Assembly: GCA_028280515.1 (NCBI GenBank)
Contig: JANQLP010000253.1
Coordinates: 25,465-89,464, forward strand
Origin: Hyphomicrobiales bacterium
GTDB lineage: Bacteria > Pseudomonadota > Alphaproteobacteria > Rhizobiales > Methyloligellaceae
Direction of reading: 5' to 3'
DNA: 64,000 nucleotides
The notes under the pieces are model-generated. The model had not been told where the DNA came from. It ran no database searches and saw only the letters and a program-made list of their open reading frames with translations. Shown here piece by piece: positions 45,805 to 54,890 of this stretch. Numbering within the stretch: position 1 is the stretch's first letter; the number at the start of each line of letters is the position of its first letter. The position numbers and the translations under genes are program-made.

Positions 45805-45847
45805 CAACAACCGGCAAACAAACCAACCCACATGGAGAACCGCTCGC

Positions 45848-46291
45848 ATGACCGAAGCCAAGCTCTATCGCCAGTTCAAGCCCGCCCGCATGCCCGACGA
45901 CGGCGAGACCATCGAGGGGCGCATTCTCACCGCGCTCAAGACCCTGCGCGCGCTGCCCGATCCGGACGCGCGGGTGCTCGCCCAGTTCAAGGGGCAGGCG
46001 GTATCGTGGCCGGAGGTGGTACACGAGCACGGGCAAGCCTACGGCTATGGCGAGGTGAAGGCGCGGCCCTTCCGCCCGAGCCCGAGGGACGTCTCGCGCA
46101 TGCTCGGCGACCTCGCCTGGCTGCAGGGGATCGATAAGCCTCTGTTCCGGCTCATCTGGTGGCGCTCCTTCGACCTGCCGTTCTCCTTCATCGGCGCCCG
46201 CATCGGCCGCTCACCGGAAACCGCGCGCCGGCGCTACCGCGAAGCGATCATGGAGGTGACTAAACGGGCGGTTTTGGGAGAACGTCAGTAG
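45848..46291 (+). CDS. HTH protein, DUF6362-like
   Basis: A 147-residue protein with a probable C-terminal helix-turn-helix (FSFIGARIGRSPETARRRYREA). The overall pattern resembles DUF6362 proteins that I associate with phage and accessory regions, but that family match is from memory. GGAGA precedes the ATG. It overlaps the convergent membrane protein gene by 7 bp. It could be a remnant regulator of the same element as the repressor at 44272. Confidence 0.6.
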   Translation: MTEAKLYRQFKPARMPDDGETIEGRILTALKTLRALPDPDARVLAQFKGQAVSWPEVVHEHGQAYGYGEVKARPFRPSPRDVSRMLGDLAWLQGIDKPLFRLIWWRSFDLPFSFIGARIGRSPETARRRYREAIMEVTKRAVLGERQ

Positions 46292-46719
46292 GTTCTTTTC
46301 AACTGCCACCAACGCACCCCGAGCGCGAGGAGGATGAACTTGATTGCGCCGTCGAGGGGCGCGAACAGAATGGCGGGAAGAAAGGTCAGCGCGAGGCGCG
46401 CCGTTGCGGCGGCCGCGTCGGGCCCTGAAGTCACCAGGTTGAACGCCATCAGCGTCCCCATGATGATCACGTTCCAGACGAGGCAGATCAGCGCGCCGGC
46501 ATAGAGGGCGTGCCATAGGGCCATCTTCTCCTTACGGAAAACCACCCACCACACGGCGAACGCGGCCGGAAACAGCCAGACCAGACCGAGCAACAGGACC
46601 CACCCTTCGCCGGGACCGGGCGGCGGAAGGCGCAGGAAAAAGACGAGGACATCCAGGATGGCCATGAGGATCGCGAAAAGCGTCGCCGCGTGCAGCGCCT
46701 GTCGAGTGCAGGGTGTCAT
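46285..46719 (-). CDS. Four-segment membrane protein, unknown
   Basis: About 144 residues with four membrane segments (LFAILMAILDVLVFFL, LLLGLVWLFPAAFAVWWVVF, ICLVWNVIIMGTLMAF, and a C-terminal one). A longer TTG start at 46755 is possible. It overlaps its convergent neighbour by 7 bp. No family is recognised. Confidence 0.65.
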   Translation of the reverse strand: MTPCTRQALHAATLFAILMAILDVLVFFLRLPPPGPGEGWVLLLGLVWLFPAAFAVWWVVFRKEKMALWHALYAGALICLVWNVIIMGTLMAFNLVTSGPDAAAATARLALTFLPAILFAPLDGAIKFILLALGVRWWQLKRTY

Positions 46720-46755
46720 GGGACGCGTGCATAGCAGGACCGCACGCGCGATCAA

Positions 46756-47094
46756 TTCAACTCAGAGTCACGGGAACGTGTGGTCCCAAAGCATGGGACA
46801 TCCACCTCTTTTCAACCGGCACACTCCCGCCACATACGCCCCTCACTCCCGCCGCAATATGTGCGTAGCGTCCGAATCGTAACTGATCGTGTGGCGGACC
46901 CCAGAAGGGGAGGGGGAGCCCGGTGAAGATCGACGCGCCCGTGGCATTGCTGAGCGTTTCCAGAAGGGACGCGCGAGGGAACAAGCGACAGCCAGGGCTT
47001 CGGAGAGCGTCGATTTTCTTCATTAAGCCGGATCTGCCCCGCTGACGGCCTCCCGCGCCGGCGTACCGCTGCCACTTTGCGGGAGGACCCCCCC
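46756..47094. other. Intergenic region, no gene seen
   Basis: About 340 bp. An 88-codon minus-strand frame exists but has no ribosome binding site or recognisable features. The region upstream of 47095 contains GGGAGGA as a ribosome binding site for the next gene. Confidence 0.45.
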
Positions 47095-47442
47095 ATGGCG
47101 CGTACGCCGTTTAAAACCACCCCGACTCTCATCCCTTCCGGGCCGCTCGCCCCTCATCGTTCGCTCACGCCCGTAGGCGTGGCATCCCCGCGCGACGCGC
47201 TCGGACCGATCGCCCCGGCGCGCAAGAAGAAGCCGCTGGCATTCAGGCTCGCGCTCGCCTTTGCACTGGGCCTGAGCTTTGCGCTCATCGGCGGCATCAC
47301 GCTGGGCCTGGCCCCTGTGGGCGAGACGCCGCAGATCGCCAATCAGGCGCCGCCGCCGGATACGCCGGTCTCAAGCGAGGCTGCGACACAGGCCGCCGCC
47401 GCGGCCGTGCCGGTGGTGAAGACCAGCGCGCCGGTGAAGTAG
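47095..47442 (+). CDS. Small single-pass membrane protein, unknown
   Basis: 115 residues: Pro/Thr-rich N-terminus, a Lys cluster (ARKKKP), one membrane segment (LALAFALGLSFALIGGITLGL), and an Ala/Pro-rich tail. GGGAGGA precedes the ATG. The layout fits a protein with a periplasmic low-complexity tail. Function is unknown. Confidence 0.6.
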   Translation: MARTPFKTTPTLIPSGPLAPHRSLTPVGVASPRDALGPIAPARKKKPLAFRLALAFALGLSFALIGGITLGLAPVGETPQIANQAPPPDTPVSSEAATQAAAAAVPVVKTSAPVK

Positions 47443-47463
47443 GGGAGGTACCGAGCAAACTGC

Positions 47464-47595
47464 CGTCATCCCGGACACGCGGCGGCCCGTATGACGGGTT
47501 TGCCCGCCCGATCCGCCGCACGATCCGGGTTCCAGATTTCAGCACTGTAGCGAGAGGTGCCTCCGCTCTGGATTCCGGCGTTCGCCGGAATGACG
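47464..47595. repeat. Intergenic palindromic repeat, copy 4
   Basis: Starts CGTCATCCCGGACACGCGGC, contains GATCCGGGTTCCAG, ends CTGGATTCCGGCGTTCGCCG, then GAATGACG. The last part is itself an inverted repeat. Confidence 0.88.
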
Positions 47596-47770
47596 ACCAA
47601 TCGCCATACGCATACAAGGAACCTACACAAACCCGACACGCGCTTGTGACTGGCGCGTGTGGTCCATTGCCTCTTAAAGCCAAGGTCTGCGTCTTGTCCG
47701 GCGCACGGCCGGTGCCCGGGCTTTATCGACGAGTTGAAAATCGAAGACGAAGACCGAAGAGGGAAATACC

Positions 47771-47932
47771 ATGAAGAGAATGCTGACCACGACCGCGGGT
47801 CTGAAATCCGTCATGGCGCTGGTGCTGCTCATGACCGGACTTGCCATCGGCGGCTGCCAGCGCGATGCGGGCGCGGGCGCCGGACCCATCGACACCTCTC
47901 AGCCGACGCCGCCGCGCCGTGGGAGTTACTGA
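47771..47932 (+). CDS. 53-residue putative lipoprotein
   Basis: MKRMLTTTAGLKSVMALVLL... with a lipobox-like LAIGGC (Cys at residue 29) and a short, Gly/Pro-rich mature part (PTPPRRGSY at the end). GAGGG lies 7 bases before the ATG. Too short for most gene finders. It is probably a small periplasmic lipoprotein. Confidence 0.6.
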   Translation: MKRMLTTTAGLKSVMALVLLMTGLAIGGCQRDAGAGAGPIDTSQPTPPRRGSY

Positions 47933-48086
47933 CGCGCGCATCGCTCCCGCTTAGAATTCCGTAAAATACGCGCCAAATCCGCAAGCGCGCCTTAAGCACG
48001 CAGCATTCGGCCATGCCAGCCTTTACGCTTCGTTCAGCTTCGCACGCGACACTGGGCGCTCGAACGGTGAAAAAGGACGGCACCCC

Positions 48087-48248
48087 ATGAAACCGAACGG
48101 CAAACGTTCCGGGCGCGACCGCCGGGCGGAAACCGACCGCCGCCAGGGCGGACCCGACCGGCGCTCGGAAGCCGAAAAGCAGGCCCAGGGCGAGCGTCGC
48201 TCCGGCGTCGACCGGCGCATCCTGACGGACCGGCGCGCCGGCGGCTGA
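48087..48248 (+). CDS. 53-residue Arg-rich DRR-repeat protein
   Basis: MKPNGKRSGRDRRAETDRRQ... with five copies of a (D/E)RR unit (GRDRR, TDRR, PDRR, GERR, DRR, TDRR) ending RRAGG. AAGGA precedes the ATG. The same G-x-DRR-x motif recurs in other small bacterial proteins. It is highly basic and likely binds acidic surfaces or nucleic acid; this is inference. Confidence 0.6.
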   Translation: MKPNGKRSGRDRRAETDRRQGGPDRRSEAEKQAQGERRSGVDRRILTDRRAGG

Positions 48249-48383
48249 GGCCTTCGCGGACAGCAAAGTTTCCGGGCCTTACACGCACGTTGAGATAGGT
48301 TACCTCGACAAGCGTGCCGCCAGCGGCACACCGGACTCCCGCTTTCGCAGAAATTTCGGGCTTCCAAGAAGCCAAGACAAACA

Positions 48384-48523
48384 CGAAATCCCGGACACGC
48401 GGCGGCCCGTACGACGGGTTTGCCCGCTCACACGATCCGGGGTCCAGATCTTTGAGGGCTTACGTGGGGCACGTCTGAACCGGATTCCGGCCGCAGCCTG
48501 TCCCCGCGGAGGCCGGAATGACG
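48384..48523. repeat. Intergenic palindromic repeat, copy 5
   Basis: Shares with copy 4 the block ACACGCGGCGGCCCGTA and GACGGGTTTGCCCGC; ends CCGGAATGACG. The start reads CGAAATCCCGG instead of CGTCATCCCGG. Confidence 0.85.
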
Positions 48524-48698
48524 AAATGGGCTGGCGAACATGTTTCCCCGCAGCGAAGACATGCCTGAGGCGCACAAGATTCAGGCACAACCCGCGCGTG
48601 AAACCCGTTGCGCGGCTCAGAGACTCCGCGCAAGATTTGCGCTCCGCGCGGAACTGCACCCGCGCCACCGTCCCGCACGATCAGGAGAACGACGTCAC

Positions 48699-49091
48699 AT
48701 GAAAATGCTCGAAGGCTTCAGCGCGCAACTGTTGAGCGTGCTGCGCATCATGACCGGACTGCTGTTTCTGCAGCACGGCACCACCAAGTTTCTCGCCTTC
48801 CCGGAATCCCGGCACACGGGCGTCGAGCCCTTCAGCCTGAGCGGGGTCGCCGGTATGCTGGAGCTCGTCGGTGGCGTGTTGATCGTCATCGGGCTGTTCA
48901 CCCGGCCGGTGGCATTCGTGTTGTCGGGACTGATGGCGGCGGCCTACTTCATCGCCCACGCACCGAAAAGCTTCTTCCCGCTGCTCAATGGCGGCGAACT
49001 CGCCATCATGTATTGCTTCGTCTTCCTGTATCTGTCCGCCCGCGGCGGCGGCCCTTGGAGCGTCGACGCCATGCGGGGCGACAAGAGTTAG
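48699..49091 (+). CDS. DoxX family membrane protein
   Basis: A 130-residue protein with four membrane segments: LLSVLRIMTGLLFLQHGTTK, a GVAGMLELVGGVLIVIGLFTRP stretch and AYFIAHAPKSFFPLLNGGE, the typical DoxX pattern. The family has roles in redox/thiosulfate chemistry and stress, but most members are uncharacterised. AGGAGA precedes ATG 48699. Confidence 0.88.
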   Translation: MKMLEGFSAQLLSVLRIMTGLLFLQHGTTKFLAFPESRHTGVEPFSLSGVAGMLELVGGVLIVIGLFTRPVAFVLSGLMAAAYFIAHAPKSFFPLLNGGELAIMYCFVFLYLSARGGGPWSVDAMRGDKS

Positions 49092-49149
49092 CGCCAAGGG
49101 AGCGAAGCGTGTGCGCACGGTTTGCGACGGTCATTGAGAGGTTGGCCTT

Positions 49150-49515
49150 GTGATTCCGGCGCTCTTCATCCTCGCATTTGCAGTGACCTGGTTCATCCTG
49201 CTGTCGCGACGGGCGGAGGCTTTTGCGTCCGAGGCGGAACGGCGGTTCGGCACGCGCATCCTCCCGAACTGCAAGGTGATCAAACCCAAATATACCGACG
49301 CGCAGTGGGAAGGCTGGGCCGACAAGCGCTATGAGGACATCCATACAACCGCGACCCATAACGCCTTGTGGGAGGCGGCGAAAAATCCGGACTTCCGGAA
49401 GATGCACTGCGCCTATTGCCGCATGATGCGCCGCACCGGGTTCATCTTCGCCGGCGTCTTCGCGATCCTCTATTTCCTCTATGTCGTCCTGAGGGAGAGC
49501 GCGACGGCGGTGTAG
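49150..49515 (+). CDS. Membrane protein with two terminal segments and a Cys pair
   Basis: 121 residues: an N-terminal membrane segment (IPALFILAFAVTWFILL), a cytosolic or periplasmic middle with HCAYCRMMRR (Cys-x-x-Cys), and a C-terminal segment (GFIFAGVFAILYFLYVVL). The start is GTG with GAGAGG upstream. No family is recognised. Confidence 0.65.
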   Translation: MIPALFILAFAVTWFILLSRRAEAFASEAERRFGTRILPNCKVIKPKYTDAQWEGWADKRYEDIHTTATHNALWEAAKNPDFRKMHCAYCRMMRRTGFIFAGVFAILYFLYVVLRESATAV

Positions 49516-49559
49516 AGCGTGGATGCGATGCGGGGCGTTAAAGGCCACGCAAGCGGGCA

Positions 49560-49717
49560 CGTCATCCCGGACAAGCGGCGGCCCCAATCATCAGTTGGCC
49601 CGGATCGGCAATCTGCCGTGCGATCCGGGATCCAGGCTTTGACTGCATACCGTAAGGCACATCACCACTGGATTCCGGCCGCAGCCTGTCCCCGCGCAGG
49701 CGGGGGCCGGAATGACG
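49560..49717. repeat. Intergenic palindromic repeat, copy 6
   Basis: Full unit: CGTCATCCCGGACAAGCGGC, CGATCCGGGATCCAG, CTGGATTCCGGCCGC, CCGGAATGACG. The centre carries CCCCGCGCAGGCGGGGG, another hairpin shared with copy 1. Confidence 0.9.
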
Positions 49718-49830
49718 CACGAACAAGAGTGCGTTGAATTGCACAGCGCCCAAGCAAGAACCGGGTGGATGACTGCATGCCTCCCGTCTATCACCCGCGC
49801 TCGTGAATTCAACCACGGGAGCGGACATTC

Positions 49831-50586
49831 ATGTTGCTCAACAAGAAAACGGTCATCATCACCGGCGCCAGCAGCGGCATCGGCGCGGCGGCGGCGCTTA
49901 CATTTGCCCAGGCTGGCGCCAATCTCGTCCTTGGCGCCCGTCGGGCGGACCGCCTGGACGCGCTCTGCAGCCAGATCGAGGATATCGGGGCGAGCGCGGT
50001 TTCCCTCGCCGGAGACGTGCGGGAGGAGGAATATGCGGCCGCACTGGTGGAACTGGCCGGGTTCAGATTCGGACGGCTCGATGCCGCCTTCAACAATGCC
50101 GGCGTCATGGGTACGACAGGGCCCGTCGCCTACATGGACCCGGACAACTGGCACGATGTCATCGCCACCAACCTGACCAGCGCGTTCTTTGCCGCGAAGC
50201 ACCAGATCCCGGCGCTCAGAGTGAACGGTGGCGGCGCGATCCTGTTCACCTCATCCTTTGTCGGCCACACCAACGGCGGGCTGCCGGGAATGGCGGCCTA
50301 TGCGGCGTCCAAGGCCGGTCTCATCGGTCTGACGCAGGCCCTCGCCAACGAGCATGGGCGCGATAACATCCGCGTCAATGCGTTGCTGCCGGGTGGAACC
50401 AGGACGGACATGGCGGGCGACGATCCGGACACGCACGCCTTCATTGCGGGCCTGCATGCGCTGGACCGCATGGCGACACCGGAGGAGATTGCCCAGGCCG
50501 CGCTGTTCCTGCTGTCGGCCGCGTCATCCTTCGTCACCGGAAGCGCCATGCTGGCCGACGGCGGCGTCTCGGTGCGTCTTGGTTGA
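49831..50586 (+). CDS. SDR-family oxidoreductase
   Basis: A 251-residue short-chain dehydrogenase: NAD(P) motif TGASSGIGAAAAL (residues 10-22), NNAG (NNAGVMG), catalytic Ser in TSSFVG, and Tyr-x3-Lys in YAASKAG. The C-terminus reads LADGGVSVRLG. Substrate unknown. It converges on a dihydrodipicolinate-synthase-family gene. Confidence 0.9.
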   Translation: MLLNKKTVIITGASSGIGAAAALTFAQAGANLVLGARRADRLDALCSQIEDIGASAVSLAGDVREEEYAAALVELAGFRFGRLDAAFNNAGVMGTTGPVAYMDPDNWHDVIATNLTSAFFAAKHQIPALRVNGGGAILFTSSFVGHTNGGLPGMAAYAASKAGLIGLTQALANEHGRDNIRVNALLPGGTRTDMAGDDPDTHAFIAGLHALDRMATPEEIAQAALFLLSAASSFVTGSAMLADGGVSVRLG

Positions 50587-50607
50587 GTGCGGGTTTCGGG
50601 GCCTTGT

Positions 50608-51498
50608 TTACTCGAGCGCCCCGAGACGTTCGAGCATGGCACGCACCTCATCGCGACCGTCCGGCGAGAGAGGTGCCTGCGGCGGCAACGGCGCGCCGAC
50701 CTCATAGCCCTGCAGCTCCAGCCCGCCCTTGATGCAGGCCGCAAGGTTGTGCTTCGCGAAGGCCTGATTCAGCGCCCAGAGGTCTTTTTGCGCCGCCATG
50801 GCCTCGTCCCACTTGCCCGCGCGGCACAGCTCGTAAAGCGCAACGCTCTGGGCCGGCACAAGGCAGGCGGGGCCGGCCATCCACCCGACGCCGCCAATCA
50901 GCATAACGCAGGCCGGGATATGCGCTGATGCGGAGAACACCTGAAGCCGGTCTCCGGCGCGGTTGAGGATTGACAGCAGCCGGCCCGTATTGCTGGAGGC
51001 GTCCTTGATGTACCGGATGTTCTCGACGTCGCAGAGCCGGTCGATAACGTCGAGGCTCAGATCGCTGCGCTGGAAGTTCGGATTGGTGTAAAGCACAACC
51101 GGAAGCGCGGTCGCTGCGGCAATGGCCTGGAAATAGTCGTAGGTGCCGCCGTCGCCGACCGGGAAATAGGCCTCCATGATAGCGAGAATGCCGTCACACC
51201 CCATCTCGGTGAAGGCCCGTGTCTGGCGCTCGGCTTCGGCAACCGTTGTTGCCGCGACCCCGGCGACCACCGGAACGCGGCCGCCCGCCGTCTCGACCAC
51301 GGTCTTGACCACGGCGCACTTCTGCTCCCAGGTGAGGTAGGCGAATTCGCCGGTGGAACCGAGCGGCGTCAGACCGTGCACGCCGGCAGCAATCAGGTGT
51401 TCGCATAGCCGCGCCAATACCTCCCGCTTGACGGCGCCGGCATCATCGACCGGCGAGACCAGATAGGGAAAGACGCCGTGAAAGGAGTTCTCGCTCAT
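50608..51498 (-). CDS. Dihydrodipicolinate synthase family lyase
   Basis: A 296-residue (beta/alpha)8 aldolase: [13 protein letters not shown] (substrate Thr/Ser region), [10 protein letters not shown] (catalytic Tyr), and the Schiff-base Lys in [12 protein letters not shown]. It could be a true DapA, but the family also includes sugar-acid aldolases. The lack of other lysine genes nearby favours the latter. ATG 51498 has no clear ribosome binding site. Confidence 0.87.
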   Translation of the reverse strand: MSENSFHGVFPYLVSPVDDAGAVKREVLARLCEHLIAAGVHGLTPLGSTGEFAYLTWEQKCAVVKTVVETAGGRVPVVAGVAATTVAEAERQTRAFTEMGCDGILAIMEAYFPVGDGGTYDYFQAIAAATALPVVLYTNPNFQRSDLSLDVIDRLCDVENIRYIKDASSNTGRLLSILNRAGDRLQVFSASAHIPACVMLIGGVGWMAGPACLVPAQSVALYELCRAGKWDEAMAAQKDLWALNQAFAKHNLAACIKGGLELQGYEVGAPLPPQAPLSPDGRDEVRAMLERLGALE

Positions 51499-52074
51499 GG
51501 GCGCAACATAGGGACGGGCGTGCGTCCGCGCCACCGTTTACCGCAACAGTGCGGCCATCAGGCGCGACAACGCGGGCGAGAGGCGAGCGAAGGCGGTTCA
51601 GGATGCAGGCACCCCGTGGTGGTGGTCTCCCACAATCCTGGCAATCTAGCCGCGAAGAATCTCGCCGAGAGGCCGCTTCTGGCGACGCCGTATGTTCGTG
51701 TACGGCCTCCAGACGTAAAGCGGCAGCTCCATGGGAGCGTCCCTTTCCAGACAAGGTCCGTATCAGATGATCAGCCTACGCCTTCATTGCGGCTTTGCAC
51801 AACCTGACGATCGACGTCCGTCCATCGGTCATAAACCCGCCCCATTGCCGCCACCGACCTGTGGGTAGCATAAAGAACTGCCGCACGGCATGTGAGTCGC
51901 GGTGCATACGGCAGGCCGGGCGGGCAGGTGCTGGCTGAAGTTGTGCGAAGCTCCTCCGGAGACACGCACTTCCGACGGCTTGAGATAGATGCGGAATTCC
52001 CGTCCTTTCCGACGGGCGGTGCAGAAGGGGACGGGCGAAAGTGTTGCGTCCGACCCAAGCGACACGAGGTGTTT
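51499..52074. other. Long intergenic region, no supported gene
   Basis: About 575 bp between divergent genes. Several long frames on both strands are present because of high GC, but none has a ribosome binding site, start context or known motif. It may contain eroded sequence. Confidence 0.45.
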
Positions 52075-52509
52075 ATGAAGATCATGGTCCGCTTGCCGGT
52101 CGCCCTTGCAGGCCTGTGCGCCGCCGCCATCATCCTTGGTTCGGAGACGCCCGCGCCCGCAGCCGAGGGCAAGGCGGCCACGCCGCCCGTTCGCCTCCAG
52201 GGTGAGGCGCTCGCGAAAGCGGTCGCCGGAAAGGTAGTCTACATGACGAGCGAAGGCGGCACGGTGCCGATCCACTACAAGGCGAACAAGACCATGAGCG
52301 GCAGGCTCCAGTCGGTCAAGGCCATGCTCGCGGTCACGACACCGAAAAACGACCACGGCAAGTGGTGGATCGACTCCGACCGGCTGTGCCAGCGCTGGAC
52401 CCGCTGGCTCGATGGCAAGACCCACTGCTACAAACTCGAACGCGACGGCGACAATGTCCTGTGGGAACGCAATGACGGGCGCAAAGGCCGGGCACGGCTG
52501 GCCAAATAG
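52075..52509 (+). CDS. Exported DUF995-like protein
   Basis: A 144-residue protein with a signal peptide (1-30, ALAGLCAAAIILG). The mature part ends with the Trp/Cys pattern KWWIDSDRLCQRWTRW, then HCYKLERDGDN, resembling DUF995 family members (Cys-x-x-W ... Cys-Tyr). Function is unknown. It lies 45 bp before the lysozyme gene on the same strand. Confidence 0.68.
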   Translation: MKIMVRLPVALAGLCAAAIILGSETPAPAAEGKAATPPVRLQGEALAKAVAGKVVYMTSEGGTVPIHYKANKTMSGRLQSVKAMLAVTTPKNDHGKWWIDSDRLCQRWTRWLDGKTHCYKLERDGDNVLWERNDGRKGRARLAK

Positions 52510-52554
52510 CCTGCGCCACTTCATTGCATATCCCACCAGCATGGCGACGTCCGC

Positions 52555-53304
52555 ATGGCGAACGAGGTCAGCACACAAGGCTTGGTGGAAATCGCAAGCC
52601 ACGAGGGTATCGTGCCGATGCCCTATTTCGACTCCGTCGGTGTCCTGACATTCGGCATCGGCCACACCCGCTTTGCCGGGCCGCCTGATCCCGCCGATCT
52701 GCCACGTGGGGTCGCGCAACCGCTGGAGATGGTGTTCGATCTTTTTCGCGAGGACATCGTCAGGTTTTCCCGCCAGGTGGATGCGGCGGTGACGGTTCCG
52801 GTCGAGCAGCACGAGTTCGATGCTTTGGTCAGTTTTCACTACAACACCGGCGGCATTCGCCGGGCGAGCCTGACGCGGGCGCTAAATGCGGGCAACCGGG
52901 AGGACGCAGCGAACCGCTTCATGCGCTGGCGCAAGCCACCGGAGATCATCGGCCGACGCCGACGCGAACAGTCCCTGTTTCGTGACGGCACCTATACGAG
53001 CGGCGGTTTTGCGACGGTTCTGAGAGCCACCAAAGCCGGACGCGTGCTGTGGTCGAGCGGCAAGCGCGTCAACGTCATGGAATTGCTGGGTGAAGATCAG
53101 GTGGACCGACCTATCACCGCGGTACTGCGGCCGGGTAGCATCGGCGCGGACGTGCGGCGGCTGCAAAAGGCCCTTTCCATTGTCGCCGATGGCAGCTTCG
53201 GTCCCATGACCAAAGCGGCGGTGATGGACTATCAGGAGCGTCACGGTCTCATCGTCGACGGCATCGCCGGACCGCAAACTCTGGGACATCTCGGGCTGGC
53301 ATGA
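52555..53304 (+). CDS. GH24 lysozyme with peptidoglycan-binding domain (endolysin type)
   Basis: 249 residues. Residues 10-150 are a T4-like GH24 lysozyme with catalytic Glu17 (ASHEGI), Asp26 (YFDSVG) and Thr38 (GIGHT). Residues about 190-248 are a peptidoglycan-binding domain (RPGSIGADVRRLQKAL, GSFGPMTKAAVMDYQ). There is no signal peptide and no holin or spanin next to it. It is a typical phage lysis enzyme that may be an orphan of a lost prophage or domesticated. Confidence 0.88.
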   Translation: MANEVSTQGLVEIASHEGIVPMPYFDSVGVLTFGIGHTRFAGPPDPADLPRGVAQPLEMVFDLFREDIVRFSRQVDAAVTVPVEQHEFDALVSFHYNTGGIRRASLTRALNAGNREDAANRFMRWRKPPEIIGRRRREQSLFRDGTYTSGGFATVLRATKAGRVLWSSGKRVNVMELLGEDQVDRPITAVLRPGSIGADVRRLQKALSIVADGSFGPMTKAAVMDYQERHGLIVDGIAGPQTLGHLGLA

Positions 53305-53443
53305 AGGGGTTTGGGTAGAAGCGCTCCTGGGATTGAGCATGTTCGAGGCGACGCTCCGCATCATCGAACATTAAGCCTTTTGCATATAGGATGGTGTTCG
53401 CCTCACTCGGGCGTGTTTGGTCTTGTTGCGTGCGTATGTGCCG

Positions 53444-53623
53444 ATGAAGAAGTTCCTCGCCGAATCCGCAATTGCCAATCTGGCGCTGATTGCCTTCCTG
53501 TTTGCCTATGTGTTCGTTGAACGTGCCTATGGGCCGGAGGGCAAGTACGCCCTCGTTCTCATCGGCTGTATCGCAGTCGGCATTTATGTTTACCGGTATT
53601 GGCGCGCGGGCAGGGGCGTCTGA
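53444..53623 (+). CDS. Small two-segment membrane protein
   Basis: 59 residues: MKKFLAESAIANLALIAFLF and YALVLIGCIAVGIYVYRYW form two membrane segments joined by a short loop, with a basic C-terminus. No holin family is recognised, but the size and place next to the endolysin gene make a holin-like role worth testing. The ribosome binding site is weak. Confidence 0.45.
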   Translation: MKKFLAESAIANLALIAFLFAYVFVERAYGPEGKYALVLIGCIAVGIYVYRYWRAGRGV

Positions 53624-53705
53624 ACGCCAGGACCATTTCCTACAATCAGACTTCACTTTAAGCTGCGGCACGTCGTGAGAGTTACCCGCCATTCAGGAGG
53701 TCTTG

Positions 53706-54272
53706 ATGCCGGAGGCAAGAATCCGCCATGCCACCCGTGAAGAGCTGTTGGCCGGGCTTGAGCACATCCTCAAGTCGCCGTCCGACAATGGCGTGCTGGA
53801 GGGCATCGTGACACGGCCTGAACCTAGCAAGCGGGTCGAAGTGGAAAGTTGCGATATCTCCATCGCGGGCGGTGTGGCCGGCGATCATTGGGCAAACGGT
53901 TCCTGGATGTCGACCGACGACGGCCAACCGCATCCAGATGTGCAGGTTTCGATCATGAACACACGATGTCTCGGCTTGATTGCACAGGCGCGCGAAAGGT
54001 GGCCGCTCGCCGGCGACAATCTTCTCGTCGATCTGGATCTGTCGCCGGACAACACGCCGCCGGGTCAGCGGCTCGCAATTGGCACCGCAATCATCGAGAT
54101 TACCGATGTGCCCCATGCCGCCTGCTCCAGCTTTATTGAACGCTATGGCCGGGATGCCGGTGTGTTCGTCAATACGGGCCCCGGCAGGGAAAACCGCTTG
54201 CGCGGTTTGCTTGGACGTGTCGTCAAGGACGGTCGAGTCTCCATCGGCGACCGCGTAATCAAGACGGCATAG
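53706..54272 (+). CDS. MOSC domain protein
   Basis: 188 residues. The C-terminal half has the MOSC pattern: DLDLSPDNTPPGQRLAIGTA, HAACSSFIERYG with the conserved Cys, and GLLGRVVKDGRVSIGD. MOSC domains bind molybdenum cofactor or transfer sulfur from it. AGGAGG stands 5 bases before ATG 53706. Confidence 0.85.
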   Translation: MPEARIRHATREELLAGLEHILKSPSDNGVLEGIVTRPEPSKRVEVESCDISIAGGVAGDHWANGSWMSTDDGQPHPDVQVSIMNTRCLGLIAQARERWPLAGDNLLVDLDLSPDNTPPGQRLAIGTAIIEITDVPHAACSSFIERYGRDAGVFVNTGPGRENRLRGLLGRVVKDGRVSIGDRVIKTA

Positions 54273-54469
54273 CAAACGCGCCCCGGCGGCATCGGGTTTC
54301 GGATCAAGGACGCTCCGCAAAGTCCGGACAACGATGAGAGGGGGCTCAACCGGGGACACTGCGATTGGAGGTCGCGGGAGCACGCTTGGACTCGTACGCC
54401 GCGCACGGCTAAGATGAACGGGTTAACGCTCTGCGAGAGTTGGGGTCCAGCGCGAGGTCAGGAACGGAA

Positions 54470-54739
54470 ATGAAATGTCCGGTTTGCGGAGGCGATGCCA
54501 GGATCATCGCATCATCGGAAAATAAAAGCGTAACGGTGCGGTGCAGTATCGATGGCGATTTTGAGATCGCAAAGGAACACCTTGATACTCTCTCAAAACT
54601 CAATATGGGCGCGCGCCATCTCGTTTTGAACGCCGCCATTCTCCTGTCGGTGCCGGGAAGGCTTCCGCGTATTTCCGCACCGGCATTCGAGCGACCATCC
54701 GATTTTCTTTCACACTCGAGCGGGCTGTGTTTCGAGTGA
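54470..54739 (+). CDS. Small zinc-ribbon-like protein
   Basis: 89 residues with CPVCGGDARIIAS at the N-terminus and VRCSIDGDFEIA after it; three Cys of an incomplete zinc ribbon. AGGAA precedes ATG 54470. No known family. A fourth Cys (residue 87) is near the C-terminus. Confidence 0.55.
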   Translation: MKCPVCGGDARIIASSENKSVTVRCSIDGDFEIAKEHLDTLSKLNMGARHLVLNAAILLSVPGRLPRISAPAFERPSDFLSHSSGLCFE

Positions 54740-54890
54740 TGGACGGGCCTTCCGTCTCCTACAGCTCACATCTTGAGAGGACAGCGGGCGGAGGCGTGCG
54801 GCCGGTACGGTCCGTGAGAGCCGTTTCCGATTCCGGACCGGCGCGTCCTTCAGAACGAAACTTCACTTTTGCGGAACAGCTTCAGACGTG

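Noticed and set aside
45147..45812. Cluster of repeats with regular features that might be a CRISPR array.
   Set aside because: Units are 130-160 bp, imperfect, partly inverted and palindromic with no constant short repeat and unique spacers, so it is not CRISPR.
46757..47023. 88-codon minus-strand frame in an intergenic region.
   Set aside because: No ribosome binding site, signal or motif; composition is that of chance reading in GC-rich DNA.
51829..52839. Long minus-strand frame of 336 codons.
   Set aside because: It covers two good plus-strand genes (DUF995-like and GH24 lysozyme) and has no motif of its own.
53249..53692. 147-codon minus-strand frame opposite the 59-residue membrane protein.
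   Set aside because: Charged, motif-free shadow; the plus strand has the plausible two-segment protein.
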